From the NCBI GenBank assembly GCA_015680685.1, contig MNCI01007634.1:577788-641787 (forward strand): a DNA stretch of 64,000 nucleotides. Reading direction: 5' to 3'. This stretch comes from Gnetum montanum. Lineage: Eukaryota; Streptophyta; Gnetopsida; Gnetales; Gnetaceae. Numbering within the stretch: the stretch's first letter is position 1; each line of letters opens with the position of its first letter. Below are positions 10,661-23,069 of the stretch, one piece after another. The notes beneath the pieces were generated by a model. The model searched no databases. It had not been told where the DNA came from and worked only from the letters and a program-made list of their open reading frames with translations. Both the position numbers and the translations under genes were made by a program.

Positions 10661-12089
10661 AGGGAAGCGTTGAGAGATAATTTATAATGATATTAAATTC
10701 AAACCCGAAACTAGTCTCAAAAGATTCTCTTATGCTTGATTGAATAATTAACAAACAACTATAAAGAGACCTCAGGGATACCTTGACGAATACATTGTTT
10801 CAAGGAAATGAAGAACCATTCGTGAATGTGGAGATGGAATGAGGTGGAAGTAATGTAGATGCATGAACGTGAAGGAAGAAGGTGAACATGTAAGATATAT
10901 AAATACTTGTTTAATTTTGCTAACAATCCTTACTATGACATAGAAATAGCCAATGTTTCTATTGTGGTAGAGTATGGTCCTTAATTCTAGGGGACTCTTG
11001 ATTTCTCAAAGATAATTGCTAAATTGCTATTGGAACTCAAGACACCATCCAATGGTTTAAGGTACATGTTTGTAAAGGATAATAAGCCACTGATCATTAA
11101 ATCCATTGATGTGGAGATTATCTATGTTGCTAATATCACCATTGTTCATTTCACAATCATATGTCACCTCACCACTATACATGAGATGCTTGCTTACTAG
11201 TGCAAAATCCTCATCTGCAACAAACCTTGCATACCATCAACGAAGCTATCCTTTGTATGCATGCATCCTACACCAGCTTAGATTTGAGGAATTAGTTATG
11301 AAATCTATGTATAGCGTTTTTTTACTTGTAGCAATGCCCATAACTTTATCGTCAACGTTGAATCATACAAGGTGTGATGCCACCATTAGGCTACATCTAA
11401 CATGCTATTTGATTCTACAAGTTTTACTAACACTTTTAGGGACCATCAACAATAACAGATTTTGTGGGTGGATACCCAATATTAGTACTTTGTGCAATGG
11501 AAACCAAACGAGCAACACATCCGAAGCCATAATGAAAGGTGAGGAACTAAAAGTAAGGCCCAAGTCCTTACCAAAGTGGGGCAAACATAGACCACCAATT
11601 TGATTACCCTTCATCTTAATTTATACATATAGTTGCTTTCAAGCCAACTCAAGGTTCATTCAACCTTGACATATTCTCCAATTGCCTAAAAACTTCTGGA
11701 AAAGTTTAGTGGTTAATAATGTTGGCATTGCTGTCTATTCCAACAAAAATTGTTTGAAGAAGAAAGTGAGAGTGTAAAGGTTGTTGTATTGAATGATAAA
11801 AAAAATGAGAAATCAGATTATATAATGTCCTCACATTGCAACTTATGATTTTTAGGTTTTGCTTTGTTTGTTTTTGAAATCCAGCATCATTACCTCTTTG
11901 TCTTCACGTTTCTTCACACTGCAACAGGATGAATTGTTGCCCTTAAATGTTGATTAGGACATTAGAAATTTAACAATCTAATAATATAATTGTTCCTTAG
12001 CTTGAAACCTCCATTTGAAGCTAGGGGTGTGCTTTGTGATGCAGAATTCCCATTATATTGAAAGAAAAGTTCTACAATACTATTATTAG
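10661..12089. other. Unassigned; longest plus frame 165 codons
   Basis: The plus frame at 11106-11603 is the longest open frame outside the N gap in the first 20 kb. Its translation has no motif I recognise and its composition follows the AT-rich background. Nothing supports transcription. I treat it as chance or as an unrecognised relic. Confidence 0.35.
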
Positions 12090-12096
12090 ACCTGTG

Positions 12097-12525
12097 ATTC
12101 TAGATAATGTGGAATGTTGGCTAATCAAAAAATGTCAGGTTTGATGTTTACATGTGGCAAAGATGAGAATGCTAATGTGGATGTTAGGTGTCAATAAGAA
12201 AGATAGAATCAACAATTCTCTTATTAGGGAAAGTTTGGGAGTAGCACCCACAGCTAAAAAGATTAAGGAAAATCATCTTAGATAGTTTAGTCATGTGTAG
12301 GGAAGATTAAAAATTGTACCTGTTAGAAGAGGTTGCTTAATTGAAGTAGAGGGAAAACCATTGAGAGGTAGATTGAAACACACTTGGGTATGCAATAATA
12401 AAGAAAATTATTCAAGATCTGGGAATTATTGTTAATTTGGCTCTGCAGGTGAATGGCAGAAAAGAACTTGTACAATTGACCCTATATAGTTGGGATAAGG
12501 CTAGGATCATGATGATAATGAGTTT
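12097..12525 (+). mobile_element. RTE-clade LINE 3' end (C-terminal ORF plus short repeat tail)
   Basis: Translation in plus frames gives the conserved 3' part of plant RTE elements: VECW, KMRMLMWMLGVNKKDRINN, LIRESLGVAP, KKIKENHLR then F-HV, VRRGCLIEV, RGRLKHTW, and finally EWQKRTC, DP. A short ATGATGATAATGA stretch at the end (about 12510-12525) matches the simple-repeat tails typical of RTE elements. It is 5'-truncated, and its strand is opposite to the RTE endonuclease at 10105-10660, so the two are separate insertions. Confidence 0.75.
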
Positions 12526-12529
12526 GAAA

Positions 12530-14850
12530 TCTTCATCGGTCTTTTGATTTTAATTAGAAAACAAAAATCTGCCCTTAATGAAATCTATCCTTAATGAATT
12601 GTTCTCACACCATTGAAATACTTCAATCTTATACATTGCCATGAGTTAATAAACTATTCCAAGTATTTTAGCCTGTGGTAATTAATCTATGTTATCATAT
12701 TTTCTCATCCTTTTTAATCATGTATAAATTTTTACATAGTGTTTTCGGTTAGTGCCTACATGTATAATTGAGCTTTAAATCACCTAAGGTAATTCACTAA
12801 TATGCTTGCTAGAGGTTTCTTAGTTCATATGTTTTTAGCAATTTCTAGTATGATTTTGATGTAAGATAAAATATTAGAGTTACTAGTGTTCTCAGCATCT
12901 TAATTGTTCTTTGCTATTTTGATTTTCTTTTTATCATCCTGTTCGAAACAGAGTTGTGGTGTCTTAGAGTTATATATTATTGCTACCCAAGTATATGGTT
13001 GTTGACGACTGTTTAGATTTCTTCCAATTGGATGCTTAACTTTTTACATTGCAGAAAATTATTTTAGATCAATGTTGGTGGAGATGGCAAGAGTTGGTTC
13101 TTCCTCTATGTGAAGAATGGTTTGCATTTGGGTTACAAGTTATGGGTCCTCAATGTGTTGAGAAAGTAGCTAGACAGTGTTGAATTTGGTTTCTTTCCTC
13201 TTTTGAAATGGTTGTTAATTATTATTGATATGTTAATTATGCCTTTTAACCATTTGGTAGCTGTGCATTTCTTTTTATATACATGCTTTAGTGTTTCATG
13301 TCATTTTTATCAAAGGTTATAAGCATCATTAAAGCTGAGATGTTATAGTTGTCAATATTTATTTTCTTGCTTTCCTCAAATTGATCCCATATGAATGATA
13401 ATTAGAGAGGCTGTATGGGTCTGAGGTTTGCTAATATCACTCAATCTTACATGCAATCTCTGAGTTGTATGCATTTGTTTAGTGTGCTTCACTTTAGCAT
13501 TGCTTTGCATTTTTTCATGATGTCTCTACGGAATGTAAGGTATCGATGAATACGTAGCTATAACTTGTTAATGCCGAACAATGAATGTATTCTACAATAA
13601 GGGAAGTTGAATCATGTAATTTTCAACATAATTGATGCGTTTCTTATCTTCGAATGACATCTCTGTATTGCTTGCAAGCTAAACTTGGTTGACATAGAAA
13701 ATTTATGTTCCTTTGACCGTTATTTAAAGTAATGGAAGCAGTTTTTGATAAGACCTTACCTTGAGTGACGTAGCATCTTAGAGGAAGGTGTGTTGTGGAG
13801 TACTTGTGTTTGTGTAAGCACTTTAAAACCTTAATAGTGAGCGGGCTCGTCCTGTATTTTTTTTCTAGGACAAGTTCAATTTGTGGGTTTTAAGAGGTTG
13901 ATTTGTGTTGGGCAATTCATGAAACTCATGCGATACAACACATTTACAGGTGAATTGATGCTTTGCAGTTTATGTATGTTTTAAGATGAACTGAAGCATC
14001 ATTCCATCACAACTCTACAAGTATACATATGTTTGAGAGATCAATAGTTCAACTTTTAGTGCAAGTATTTTTTAAAATAAATTTTAAGTGCACTGTAGTA
14101 ACACCTTTTGAAATGTTTTAGGTATCAATTAGACATTTTTTCCCAGCAGGTTCAAAATATGCCCAAATTTATTAAAAAAGGTTACCTTAAATGTTTAATT
14201 TCTACTCCTGGATATGTACATGGGAACACAAAACTTCAGATATCAATGTGTAAAAGAAATAAAAAAAATTCCAGTTCTTTCCTAGAGTGTGGTTTGTAGA
14301 TCTGTTGACATAGATGCGGTATTATCTTTATCGTGGTGTCTTTATCCTAACAACATGGACTAGCATGTTAAGATATATGAAGGATTTGCCTAGGATGTGC
14401 ATGGATAACATAACATAACATAAGATCAGATAAATTTCATTGTGTTTTTGGTGTGCTAAGGTTTTCAATAGCCTTTCCTGTTGTCACAATTTAGGCTGCT
14501 TAGTGACTAAAGATAAACAAGATATGCTGGTCCCTAGAAATTGCACATTATAATGTAAAATCAATTTTATAAGGCATAATCAATTAATCATATTTATTTG
14601 CATGTCAAATTCAAATAGAATTCACTCTCTGACCGAGAACATATGATCCTTGGATCTCAACTGGTTTTTTAATAGTTTTTTGTTGGATGACAGAATGCCC
14701 GCTTTTTGTAGTTCTACTTTTTCCGATTAAGCTATGAAAACATTTTCTTCACCGAATCCTTGAAATCTTGAATGAAAATTATGAAATTATGATAATTTAC
14801 AGATATCGTATCTAAATACATAAGAGATTCAATGTATGCCTGAATGATTT
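12530..14850. other. AT-rich stretch, probably upstream intron or intergenic DNA
   Basis: No repeat or domain recognised. One possible exon lies at 13055-13180. TTTTTACATTGCAG precedes an open frame (KIILDQCWWRWQ..., about 38 codons) that runs in phase 0 to GAGAAA then GTAGCT. The phase is compatible with the next supported exon at 14862, but there is no independent support. Confidence 0.35.
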
Positions 14851-14861
14851 CTTCCTGTCAG

Positions 14862-17800
14862 GATTTGAGATTTAATAATGTCTTGAGTATTGGAGTGGTT
14901 TTTGATATTAGGGACATTTGTTTAGTTGATTGTGGCATGTCGTGTCTAAACAACTGCTCCAATTCAAAGAGTAGAAATTCTAGTGATGTATGTGGTACAT
15001 CTTATAATAAGACGATTAATGGTGAACACTACTTCATTGATGGAGAATTGGTATGGGCAAGAACCAATGAATGCTCGTGGTGGCCCGCAAAGGTAAAGCT
15101 TGTTTTGAAGCTTACTATTTATCCTCATTGTGCCTCTAAAGTGTTCTTGACTTTGATTTCCTGAAAATTTTTAGGTGATAAAGAAAAGTTCTGAAAGAGA
15201 TGACATAATCAATGAAAGATTGCACGGTGGACTTGTAGTATCATTTTATGGAAAACAAATTTGGTTTGTTCATTCCAACCATTTTATGTAAATTATGTAG
15301 AATCCATTTCAATAATAAACTCCCTTACTAGATCTACAATTAAAATTTTTTGAGGCTACTGCTAAATAATTTAACATATGGTTAAGGACTTAGACATGAA
15401 ATAAAACATTAATTAAAGTTCCCAGTTTTGTGGTTGCAGTGTCTGTGTGGATGCAATAAAAGATGTTTCAAAGTTTAATGAAGTAAGGCATAATTACTTT
15501 AACTAATACATCTGGATGCATCCACCCTTATTTGATGAATCATCATTCTTTGTTATAGCTCATATTGTTTTAAATTCAAAATCTCTATTTAGTCTTGAAA
15601 ATCCTTAAATCATGTTCCAGGGCTATTGCGAAAAAATTAATAGGTCAACAAAGGGATTTCGGGAAGCTGTGAATGAGGTATCTACAATGTTTGAAAATAT
15701 GCATATTCCGATTTATTGTTAGCCTAAAATGAAACAGAAAGATCTAGCATCATAGTGTTCATTGGCCAGAGGTGGGCTTTTGCATAGATTTGATGAAACA
15801 TTCTACTTTGATCATTACGTTATGAAATCCCATGGTTTCGTTTTCAACTTTGTCTGCTACTTAACGGTAAAATTACTATTTCAGGCTTTAATTAATGGTA
15901 GCTTGAATGATTATGATAAGATTTGCAGCAGTATATGTCAGAGGCCCTCTTCATTGGCCGGAGAACAGTTGACTGGTTAGCATTTCCAAGATTTATTTCT
16001 ACATGTTATTTTTCTGTGATGCTTTTCCTATTTGACATCATATTTTTATTGTTATGCTTTTAAGATTCAATGCTACTGTGATAGAATTTGTTTCTCAATT
16101 GTGATTTTAACGTTGAGGACTGAAACCTTTATTAGTAGTGCAATGAACTGACCACTGACAAAGAATGTTGGAGATGTACATTGACTTTAATAACTTGGAA
16201 ATTCTAGCAACAGACGTCCATAGTGACTAGATGGATACCTTCCTGACCTCTCATTCCTTAAGGATGAGATTCCATTTTGCTTCCATTCTTATTGACTTTA
16301 TCGTTTGTTTTGCATTATGACCAGACCTGCAAGCAGTAGCTAAAGCTACCCGGTACCCTTGTCCAAGAATCAAAGCCATCCAATTTGAATACTTTGACAT
16401 ACTTTGAAATGCTTTGTTTGCTGGAGCTCCAAGCCTTTAAACAACTTTTTATTGCACTCTACCATAGATGCTTCTATAGCCAATATTTGATGAAGTTGAT
16501 AGCCCCAGGGGTCAGTGTCTAGTTCTTCAAGTCGGTGCCTTCCAGGCACAATGAGCTATGCCCTTTTCTAGGGAGGAAGAACTAACGCCTAAAATTGTGC
16601 TTTCTCTTTCCAAAAAAAAAAAAAGGTTGTCACCCAAAGCCTCAATGCTCATCCCACCAAGCTGGGATCCCAGGAGGGTTGGTGGATGAGTAAAAGCTTA
16701 ACCTCTTTCTAAGTGGCTGTACCCATGCTTGAACCCACGTCTAATGAGTTAAAAAACAAGCACATTTCCATACTTTGAAATGATGGCCCCCTAAACCACC
16801 CAAAAAGATGCCCAAAAATGCAATGATAATTTTCTCTAACAATCAGCTAATTATTATGGCACAACACATAATAGAAAATACAGACTAACATTAGCAACAA
16901 ATAAATTCAATGTAAGTGATTAGGCATAAACACAGGAAAATATAATATGCAAAAAGCAGACCCAGAATTTGGCCTCAACAGTATGCCAATATGATGATTG
17001 GTATCTCCTAAAATTCAGTATGCATCCAGCGTGCCAAAACAAATTTAATGTGAAATAAACATGGAATAGGCTTCTTAATTTCTTAGTAATAGCAATGAAT
17101 AGAAATTTGCAACAGGAGGCTAAGGGTCCTGTTGTACAGTAGCAACGTTGATGCATGCCTGCTCTAAGGTGTGGTTGCATAGAAGACAACAGGAGTGAGT
17201 TGTGCTTTGCCTGTGGTTTTTTGAGTGGTAGAAGAAGCAGGTTTAGGTCAATGGGGGATGCACAGCTAGTGGGAGGAGGAGGAATTGATTTCTACAGGAA
17301 TACAAGGCATCGAGGACCTTGAGAACAGGGCATTGACCCCTACACCTCTGTTGGTGGTGCAAGATAGGTACATGTTTTTCAGACTCTTAAGGAATGTTGC
17401 AATATTGTTGACAAGAAGCTAGTGTTTAGCTTGCTAGAGAAGTCTATCTCCTTTAGTGCTTGGCTGTGTTTGGGCTAGATTCATAATTGTGCTTCCTTCA
17501 GGTGGATTGGCATTGACCAATTTAACTTTTGGTCTTGCTGAATGGTATGGTACTTTTTCAACTTGAATCTGAAGTAGGTTAGAACAGTATCTTCACTAGA
17601 GGACCTTGGTTCTTTAGTTCCAGAGGACTACTGTTAGCCAAATGGAAGTTAGGACTACAACAGAATGCTTCCATTTTTGAGAGGGTTTCTGTGTGAATCA
17701 GGATCCCTATGTTTTCAATCAAATATTGGATTGGGAGTTTGCGTGTAACATGGGAACTGTGGGGAACTTACCTTCTTGGACAAAATTATGGCTTAGTGGA

Positions 17801-20800
17801 CCAACCTGGTCATTAAGCATTTCTATGTGTGGATACAACTTAAGGATACTGATTAGATAAAAGAGATATAACTGGATAGCAGGTGGGGTATAGACTTCCT
17901 GACAGTGGAGCATGAGAACATCCCTACCCCTTATGGTACTTGTGGTAACAATAACCCATATCAGCCTTATTTGTTCTAAGATAGTGGTTTTCTACAATCA
18001 CTATGGGAAGGTCAGTAAAAAATTTGGGGATAAATACTTCCACCTCAAAAGGCATAGAAAGGTAGAAAGGTTGCACATTCTGTTGAAAAGCTAGTTATGA
18101 AGTGCAGGAATGTTGAACAAAGAGAGCTTGAACAGAGCTAAACTTGAGAAAGCCAAGGACATCAACTAAAAGTCTCAAGGACCAGGTAGGGAAATGCTTT
18201 CAAGGAGCTGGTGGAGATAGAAGTTAAAGGTACTGAACCAAACCAAAATGCCACAGTTGACAATAGCCCACCTACACAGACACAGGACGCTATGAAAGAG
18301 TATTAAACTAAACTGCAAGTTTAGGAGTCACAGACATAAATGCAAAATTTATTATTATTATTATATTGGAGAGGTGGGCGATACTTGAGCTATACAATGT
18401 TGAAGCATTAAAAAGGTGGTAGACCCACTAACAAATGGGCAGGGATAAGGAGTCCTTAGAGCATTGAAACAGGAATGCAAAAGATCCTGAAGCATTTCGT
18501 GAGATCAAAGTGAAGTCTATCCAAACAATGGAAGTACTATCATGGGATTGCAAGGGGTAGGAACCTCCTACAAAAGAAGCACCCTGAATGCCGTAGCCAA
18601 AGATTAGGGATTTAGTACGATTTTCCTTCAGGACATTAGCTTGGAGCATAATAAGTTTCACTTTCTATAAATGGCAAGGTTGGTTTTGTTATGCTGTTCT
18701 AACAATAGGAAGAGCTGGTGGTCTCACTATAAGTAGTAGTTCCCCAATTTCATGCCATGGGAGAAGGCTGCTATTCATTCTGGGTGCTAGAAAGGTTATT
18801 AAACCAAAGATGAACAAGGTTGGTTTTGTTATGCTGTTCTAACAACAGGAAGAGCTGGTGGTCTCACTATAATTAGTAGTTCCCCAATTTCATGCCATGG
18901 GAGAAGGCTGCTATTCATTCTGGGTGCTAGAAAAGTTATTAAACCAAAGATGAATGACTACTTAGCCTGGTTACCGATGATGAAGCTTGGGAGGTGGCTG
19001 GTAATTTCTTTGATGAAGACAAATAATACCCCTGGCCCAGATGACTGGCCAGTTGAATTCTTAAGTACACTTTCTAGGGGATTGCCCCAACCTTACAGAT
19101 GTTATTTCTTGGATGATATGAAGGGAAAAATTTAAGGAAGAAAATTGAGTGTACCAAAATAGTTTTGGTGCCCAGAATGTTGGAACGTTTCTTTTAGAAG
19201 GTGATAAACCCATTGGGATTTTGCAATGTGCTACTCCAAATTATCTTGAAGAACCTAGCCCCTGTCGCCCCTAAATTGGGCTCTTTGAACCAAGCTGGTT
19301 TTGTTCGAAATAGGTATTTTCACGACGATATTATGCTTCATTGATTGTTTTACATTAATGAATGAAGTTGGTACCAGATCATACTTGCTAATTCAAAAGA
19401 GCTAGAAACGTTTTACTTTAAACTCCACTATATAATAATTATTTTTACTATTCTTGATGTTCTATATGTTCTAGATAGGGGGAATTGTTATAAGTTAGTC
19501 CTGGAAGACATGGACTTTACTTCTTAACGTTAGAATGCCCTAGGGCTTAGAGTTAGTTTAATTTAAAATGTTATACTACACTGCTGTCAAGCTGTGACCA
19601 ACTACATCGAGCACGCTTCTTTTCCTTTTCTTCATAAGTTTATTTTAACAACTACAATAATCAAATGCTAATGTACCCCTAATTTGCACCATAGGAATTG
19701 TCTATGCCCACTATCCACTATCTTTGTTGTTGTGTCCCATTCATATTTGAATCCTACTGCTTGGAGTGTCTTTCAAGGAGAGGGATTATAACAAGTTCAC
19801 TTAAAAAGGGAAAACAAATACCAAAGGAAATGCAGAGTGCATCTTCATTCAAAGGGTTTGCCGGATTGGTGAAGTTCATTTGTTGTAAGATGCAGAGTGC
19901 ATTCAAGCATTATAGCAGACATGAACTTCAAGTGTAAGATGCAGAGTGTAAGATGAACTTCAAGCATTATAGCAGACATCAACTTCAAGTGTAAGATGCA
20001 GAGTGCATCTTCATTCAAAGGGTTTGCCGGATTGGTTTCGGAAAAAAAACCCCATTTTTCTCCTAAAATGTATAATGTGTATCATGGCTGCAAACACGCT
20101 GGTGTAGCTTTTTTGGCTGGGGTATAATGTCTGTCCTCTTATGCTCTCACATGTCCTCTCCTGTTTAATTTACGTGGTTCCTTTGGGTTAATTCATAAAT
20201 AATGTTGGACATAGTTTCTTATAAAATTCACGTGAATGGATTGTGGTCAATGTTAAGGATTGTGTTGTTTCGCAACCTCAACATGCCGTGTCATGTTAAG
20301 AAGATGGATAATAGTAAGATGCTTTACATGATTAACGATACAGTAGTTATGTTACAAAGAGATGTGTTACACCATTACAAGAGATAAGAGAGCTCTTGGA
20401 ATGCTTATAGGTATATACACATACACTGCATCTATGACGTTACTTGTGGTTGCAGATAAATATGTCGAGGGATAAAGTTTTACAGTTTTACTGTTTCTGA
20501 ATCTCAATATTATGTGACGAGTGAATCTCAGTTATGTTCACGTTATTATACTACTAATGGTGACTGCGGTTGTTATCTTAATGAACCGGTGATGTGACAT
20601 TCTTTTGATGTTCATAGACATAATTTTATGTTTCAATATTTTTATACTACTTATATTTCATGTGAACGGTGGAATCTGTGTTATGAACTTTATGGTTTGG
20701 TTTATATCCAAGTTTTGTTATTTAATCCTCGTACAACTAAGTTTATTTTGGTACTGTTATTGAAAATACTAATCAATGGTTAATGTACTGGTCTAGGTGG

Positions 20801-21312
20801 TTTGTTGCATTACCTGACATTTTTCATATAGAAAAGCAATGCAGATCAATAAATGTAGCTTCATTTGTTGTGGGTGGATACTTTTGTTTCCATGTTTTTC
20901 ATTTTAACTGGAGGCATTTGACAATCCATGTTTGTGATTTAGGCAATACTAAGAAGGCAGACGATGGTGGTGGTGGTGGTGGTGGCGGCAGAGAGAATGG
21001 TGAAGATGTTGAACATGGAAGGGGTAAAAGAAAACGTAAGCCCAAGCTTCATTTTGATGTAAGCATCTTCATCTTTCCTGTGTTTTCATTAAACCTTAAA
21101 CACTCCCTGAATCGCTTCTAAAATTTCCATCATCATTTTTTATTATGCAGGAGAAGGAGGAAGAGGAGTTAGTTTCATTTTCAACTAAATCATTTCGGCG
21201 GAGAACACGTCGGCTAAAAATCATGCGCTCTCTTGGTCTGGCTGCACCCTCGGGTTCTCCTTTTGCTCTCAACCGTCCGTCGTATAATATAATAACACAA
21301 CGTGCTGTCTAA
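14862..21312 (+). CDS. PWWP-domain protein gene, seven 3' exons (5' end not found)
   Basis: Supported exons are 14862-15092, 15175-15287, 15440-15482, 15621-15677, 15885-15975, 20943-21058 and 21151-21312 (TAA). All introns are GT-AG and all joined phases (0, 2, 0, 0, 1, 0) agree, giving 270 codons. GELVWARTNECSWWPAK (end of exon 1) with VIKK...VVSFYGKQIWFV (exon 2) is a PWWP domain, a module that reads methylated histone and DNA in chromatin. F-REAVNEAL after it fits the helix that follows PWWP domains. Next come a (GGT)n-encoded Gly run, a basic GKRKRKPKLHF segment, an acidic EKEEEE patch and a C-terminal RLKIMRSLGL...GSPF motif that looks conserved but that I cannot name. A nuclear chromatin role is inferred. 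The fifth intron is 4967 bp and filled with LINE debris. The first in-frame Met is internal to exon 1, so upstream exons are expected. No expression evidence is available. Confidence 0.75.
15976..16560 (+). other. Start of the large intron, no recognised element
   Basis: Intron sequence after the donor GTTAGC at 15976. It is AT-rich and I see no exon compatible in phase. The exons on either side (15885-15975 and 20943-21058) join directly with a shared Gly codon (G|GC), so an extra exon is not needed. Confidence 0.5.
16520..16625 (+). mobile_element. Possible short retroposon ending in poly-A
   Basis: A moderately GC-rich segment ends in CTTTCTCTTTCC followed by 13 or more A (about 16612-16624). 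A pyrimidine-rich end plus A tail is how LINE- or SINE-type insertions finish. The 5' boundary is not visible. Confidence 0.35.
16653..16685. repeat. Dispersed hairpin-like repeat, copy 1
   Basis: Arms CCACCAA and TTGGTGG enclose a perfect 12-base palindrome CTGGGATCCCAG. A second copy with the same arms and the same flank (TCAATGC, then TCATCCCACCAAG) lies at 49639-49671, more than 30 kb away. The shared sequence extends to about 45 bases. It looks like part of a short dispersed repeat. Confidence 0.6.
17480..19500 (+). mobile_element. Decayed angiosperm-type L1 LINE inside the large intron
   Basis: Same strand as the gene. ORF1 remnant: the plus frames around 17610-17760 read PWFFSSRGLLLAKWKLGLQ then FERVSVWIRIPMFSIKYW, the wording of the DUF4283 region of plant L1 ORF1. 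Near 17905-17985 EHENIPTPYGTCG and YLF stand where the CCHC zinc knuckle should be. The endonuclease start is YHGIARGRN (about 18538, for SWNIRG). RT remnant: NNTPGPDDWPVEFLSTL (19022-19072) and LNQAGFVRNRYFHDDIM (about 19285-19335). All frames are broken. The RT palm and 3' end are not recognisable past about 19500. Confidence 0.75.
18675..18954 (+). repeat. Tandem duplication, 2 x 140 bp, inside the LINE
   Basis: Copy 1 is 18675-18814 and copy 2 is 18815-18954. They differ at three of 140 positions (T/C, G/T, G/A), so the duplication is much younger than the LINE it sits in, whose coding frames are thoroughly eroded. Confidence 0.95.
19830..20036 (+). repeat. Scrambled local duplication in the large intron
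   Basis: A 41-base segment (ATGCAGAGTGCATC ... CCGGATTGGT) is present twice and identical, at 19830-19870 and 19996-20036. Between them a 45-base segment (CAAGCATTATAGCAGACAT...) occurs twice, at 19904-19948 and 19961-20005, with one mismatch. The order and overlap suggest repeated template switching. Confidence 0.9.
20040..20942 (+). other. End of the large intron, no recognised element
   Basis: AT-rich intron sequence leading to the acceptor ...GATTTAG before exon 20943. Open frames at 20202-20387 and 20783-21121 are intron read-through, except for the true exon part from 20943. Confidence 0.5.
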
Positions 21313-23040
21313 CATATCATAGCCAATGTCAACTTTATTTACGCCTCCTTCCCCTACATTAGATTATAATCATTATCTTGCCGAGCCAATAGCCAAGTAT
21401 TCGTCCTTGGAGTAATCTATGCATTCAAATTTGTGCGCTATAATTTTAGATATTCCCTCGTTGAAAATTCATCATTCGATTTAGTTTTTGGATTTTCCGA
21501 ATATAATTGATGGAGATGATGCTGAGTTGCGCATCTGCTCTAATTTTCCATTCTCTTCGCGGAGAGACCCCTCTTGTACACAAGCCCTTATTATTCATAA
21601 TTTATTTTTGCTGTGAGGTGTGAGATGGTGCATGCATGAAATAGATCCTAGATATGATCCATGAGAAATCATGTCCACACATTAAACAATAAATATCAAA
21701 ATCTTTGAGGGTTGATTTTCCTTCGAAAGTTGCTTTCTTCTATTTTGCACAAGAATCTATTAATAAAATAAGATTTTAGTACAATGGGGTTTTAACAATC
21801 ATAGACATAGATCTATATATTTTTTCATTTTGTGCATGACATTGTGCAAATATTTTGAAAAGAAAGTTAGATGTGTACTTATACATAAATTCATTATTTC
21901 AATTACGTTTTCTACAAGTAACTTATTGCTAAATAATTTTTCCATAGCAAATTAAATGTAATGTATATGAATTGTTTAAAGGTTAAAAAAGAGTAACGGG
22001 AATGGATAAAATTATTCAAAGAATTTTGAACAAATATAGAAACTTGATGCTTTAATCTTTATGTTTTTTTCCCTTTATTTGAACCATTAAAAATTTGACA
22101 GTTACTCTCTCATCTAGATATAAATACCAAAAATGCCAATTTAGTCCATATTTATGAATTAAAATCATAGAATAGCAAACATGTGCACCAATAATGGAAA
22201 ATAACAATAAAAGATAAGATGCTACTTATATTTAGGCAATTGATAAGTGACTTTAGTTTTGCAAGCTGTGTGATTTGTTGATTAAGGCATGTAGCTTGCA
22301 TTCTCAATAGGTGACATGTTGAAAGATACTTGAAACTAAACTAGTCGAGTACTTTAGAAGGTTTGATTGTAATTAAAATAGTTTTAATGTCATATTATGT
22401 AGTACGGAAAGAAGGTTATACCAAATCATATCTTTTGTTCTTTAAGATGTTCATTTTAGTTTTCTTGGTGAGGGATCATTGTTATATTGAGATACATTTA
22501 TTGAGGTGATTATGGTTTTTATTTTGATAATTGAAGATGTTTATTGAGAGGGTTTCAATGTTGTGAAGCATAATTGATAAAATAGTGACTTTTCAATAGT
22601 AATTATTATCAAATCATCAAGGTATGAAACAAGAAGAAAAATGCATTACAAGTACAACCATAGGTTTCTGCAACAATTTTAGAGAAAGTCAAGAAGATCA
22701 AGATTATCATATCAATTTTTTTACTTAAAAACCTTAGAGATGATAGATAAAACAAACTTGGTAAAAAGGTTCATCTAATGGGATTATGCATTCTTACAAG
22801 AAAATATTAATCATTAATGATTTCTTTTTATCAAAATTGAGGAAGAAATTTGGCATGCTAAGAACAAATATGAGACTTTATTATTTGGATATTATTTATA
22901 TTAGGCTTCATGATATGAAGTGAGTAACATGGTTAAAAGCTAGAACTCTCCCATTATTATTTAAAAAAAATCAAATAATCTTTAAAATTTTTTATGCTCT
23001 CATGTGTCTAAATTAATAGGATTATGCTCTCATGAGATGT
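21313..23040. other. Intergenic DNA after the PWWP gene
   Basis: Very AT-rich. The 3' untranslated region of the gene must start here, but no single polyadenylation signal stands out. Nothing else recognised. Confidence 0.5.
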
Positions 23041-23069
23041 TAGTTTACCGGTAAAATTTTTTATAGGTG

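Noticed and set aside
11106-11603. 165-codon plus frame
   Set aside because: No recognisable domain, background composition and no supporting signals. Listed only as an unassigned stretch.
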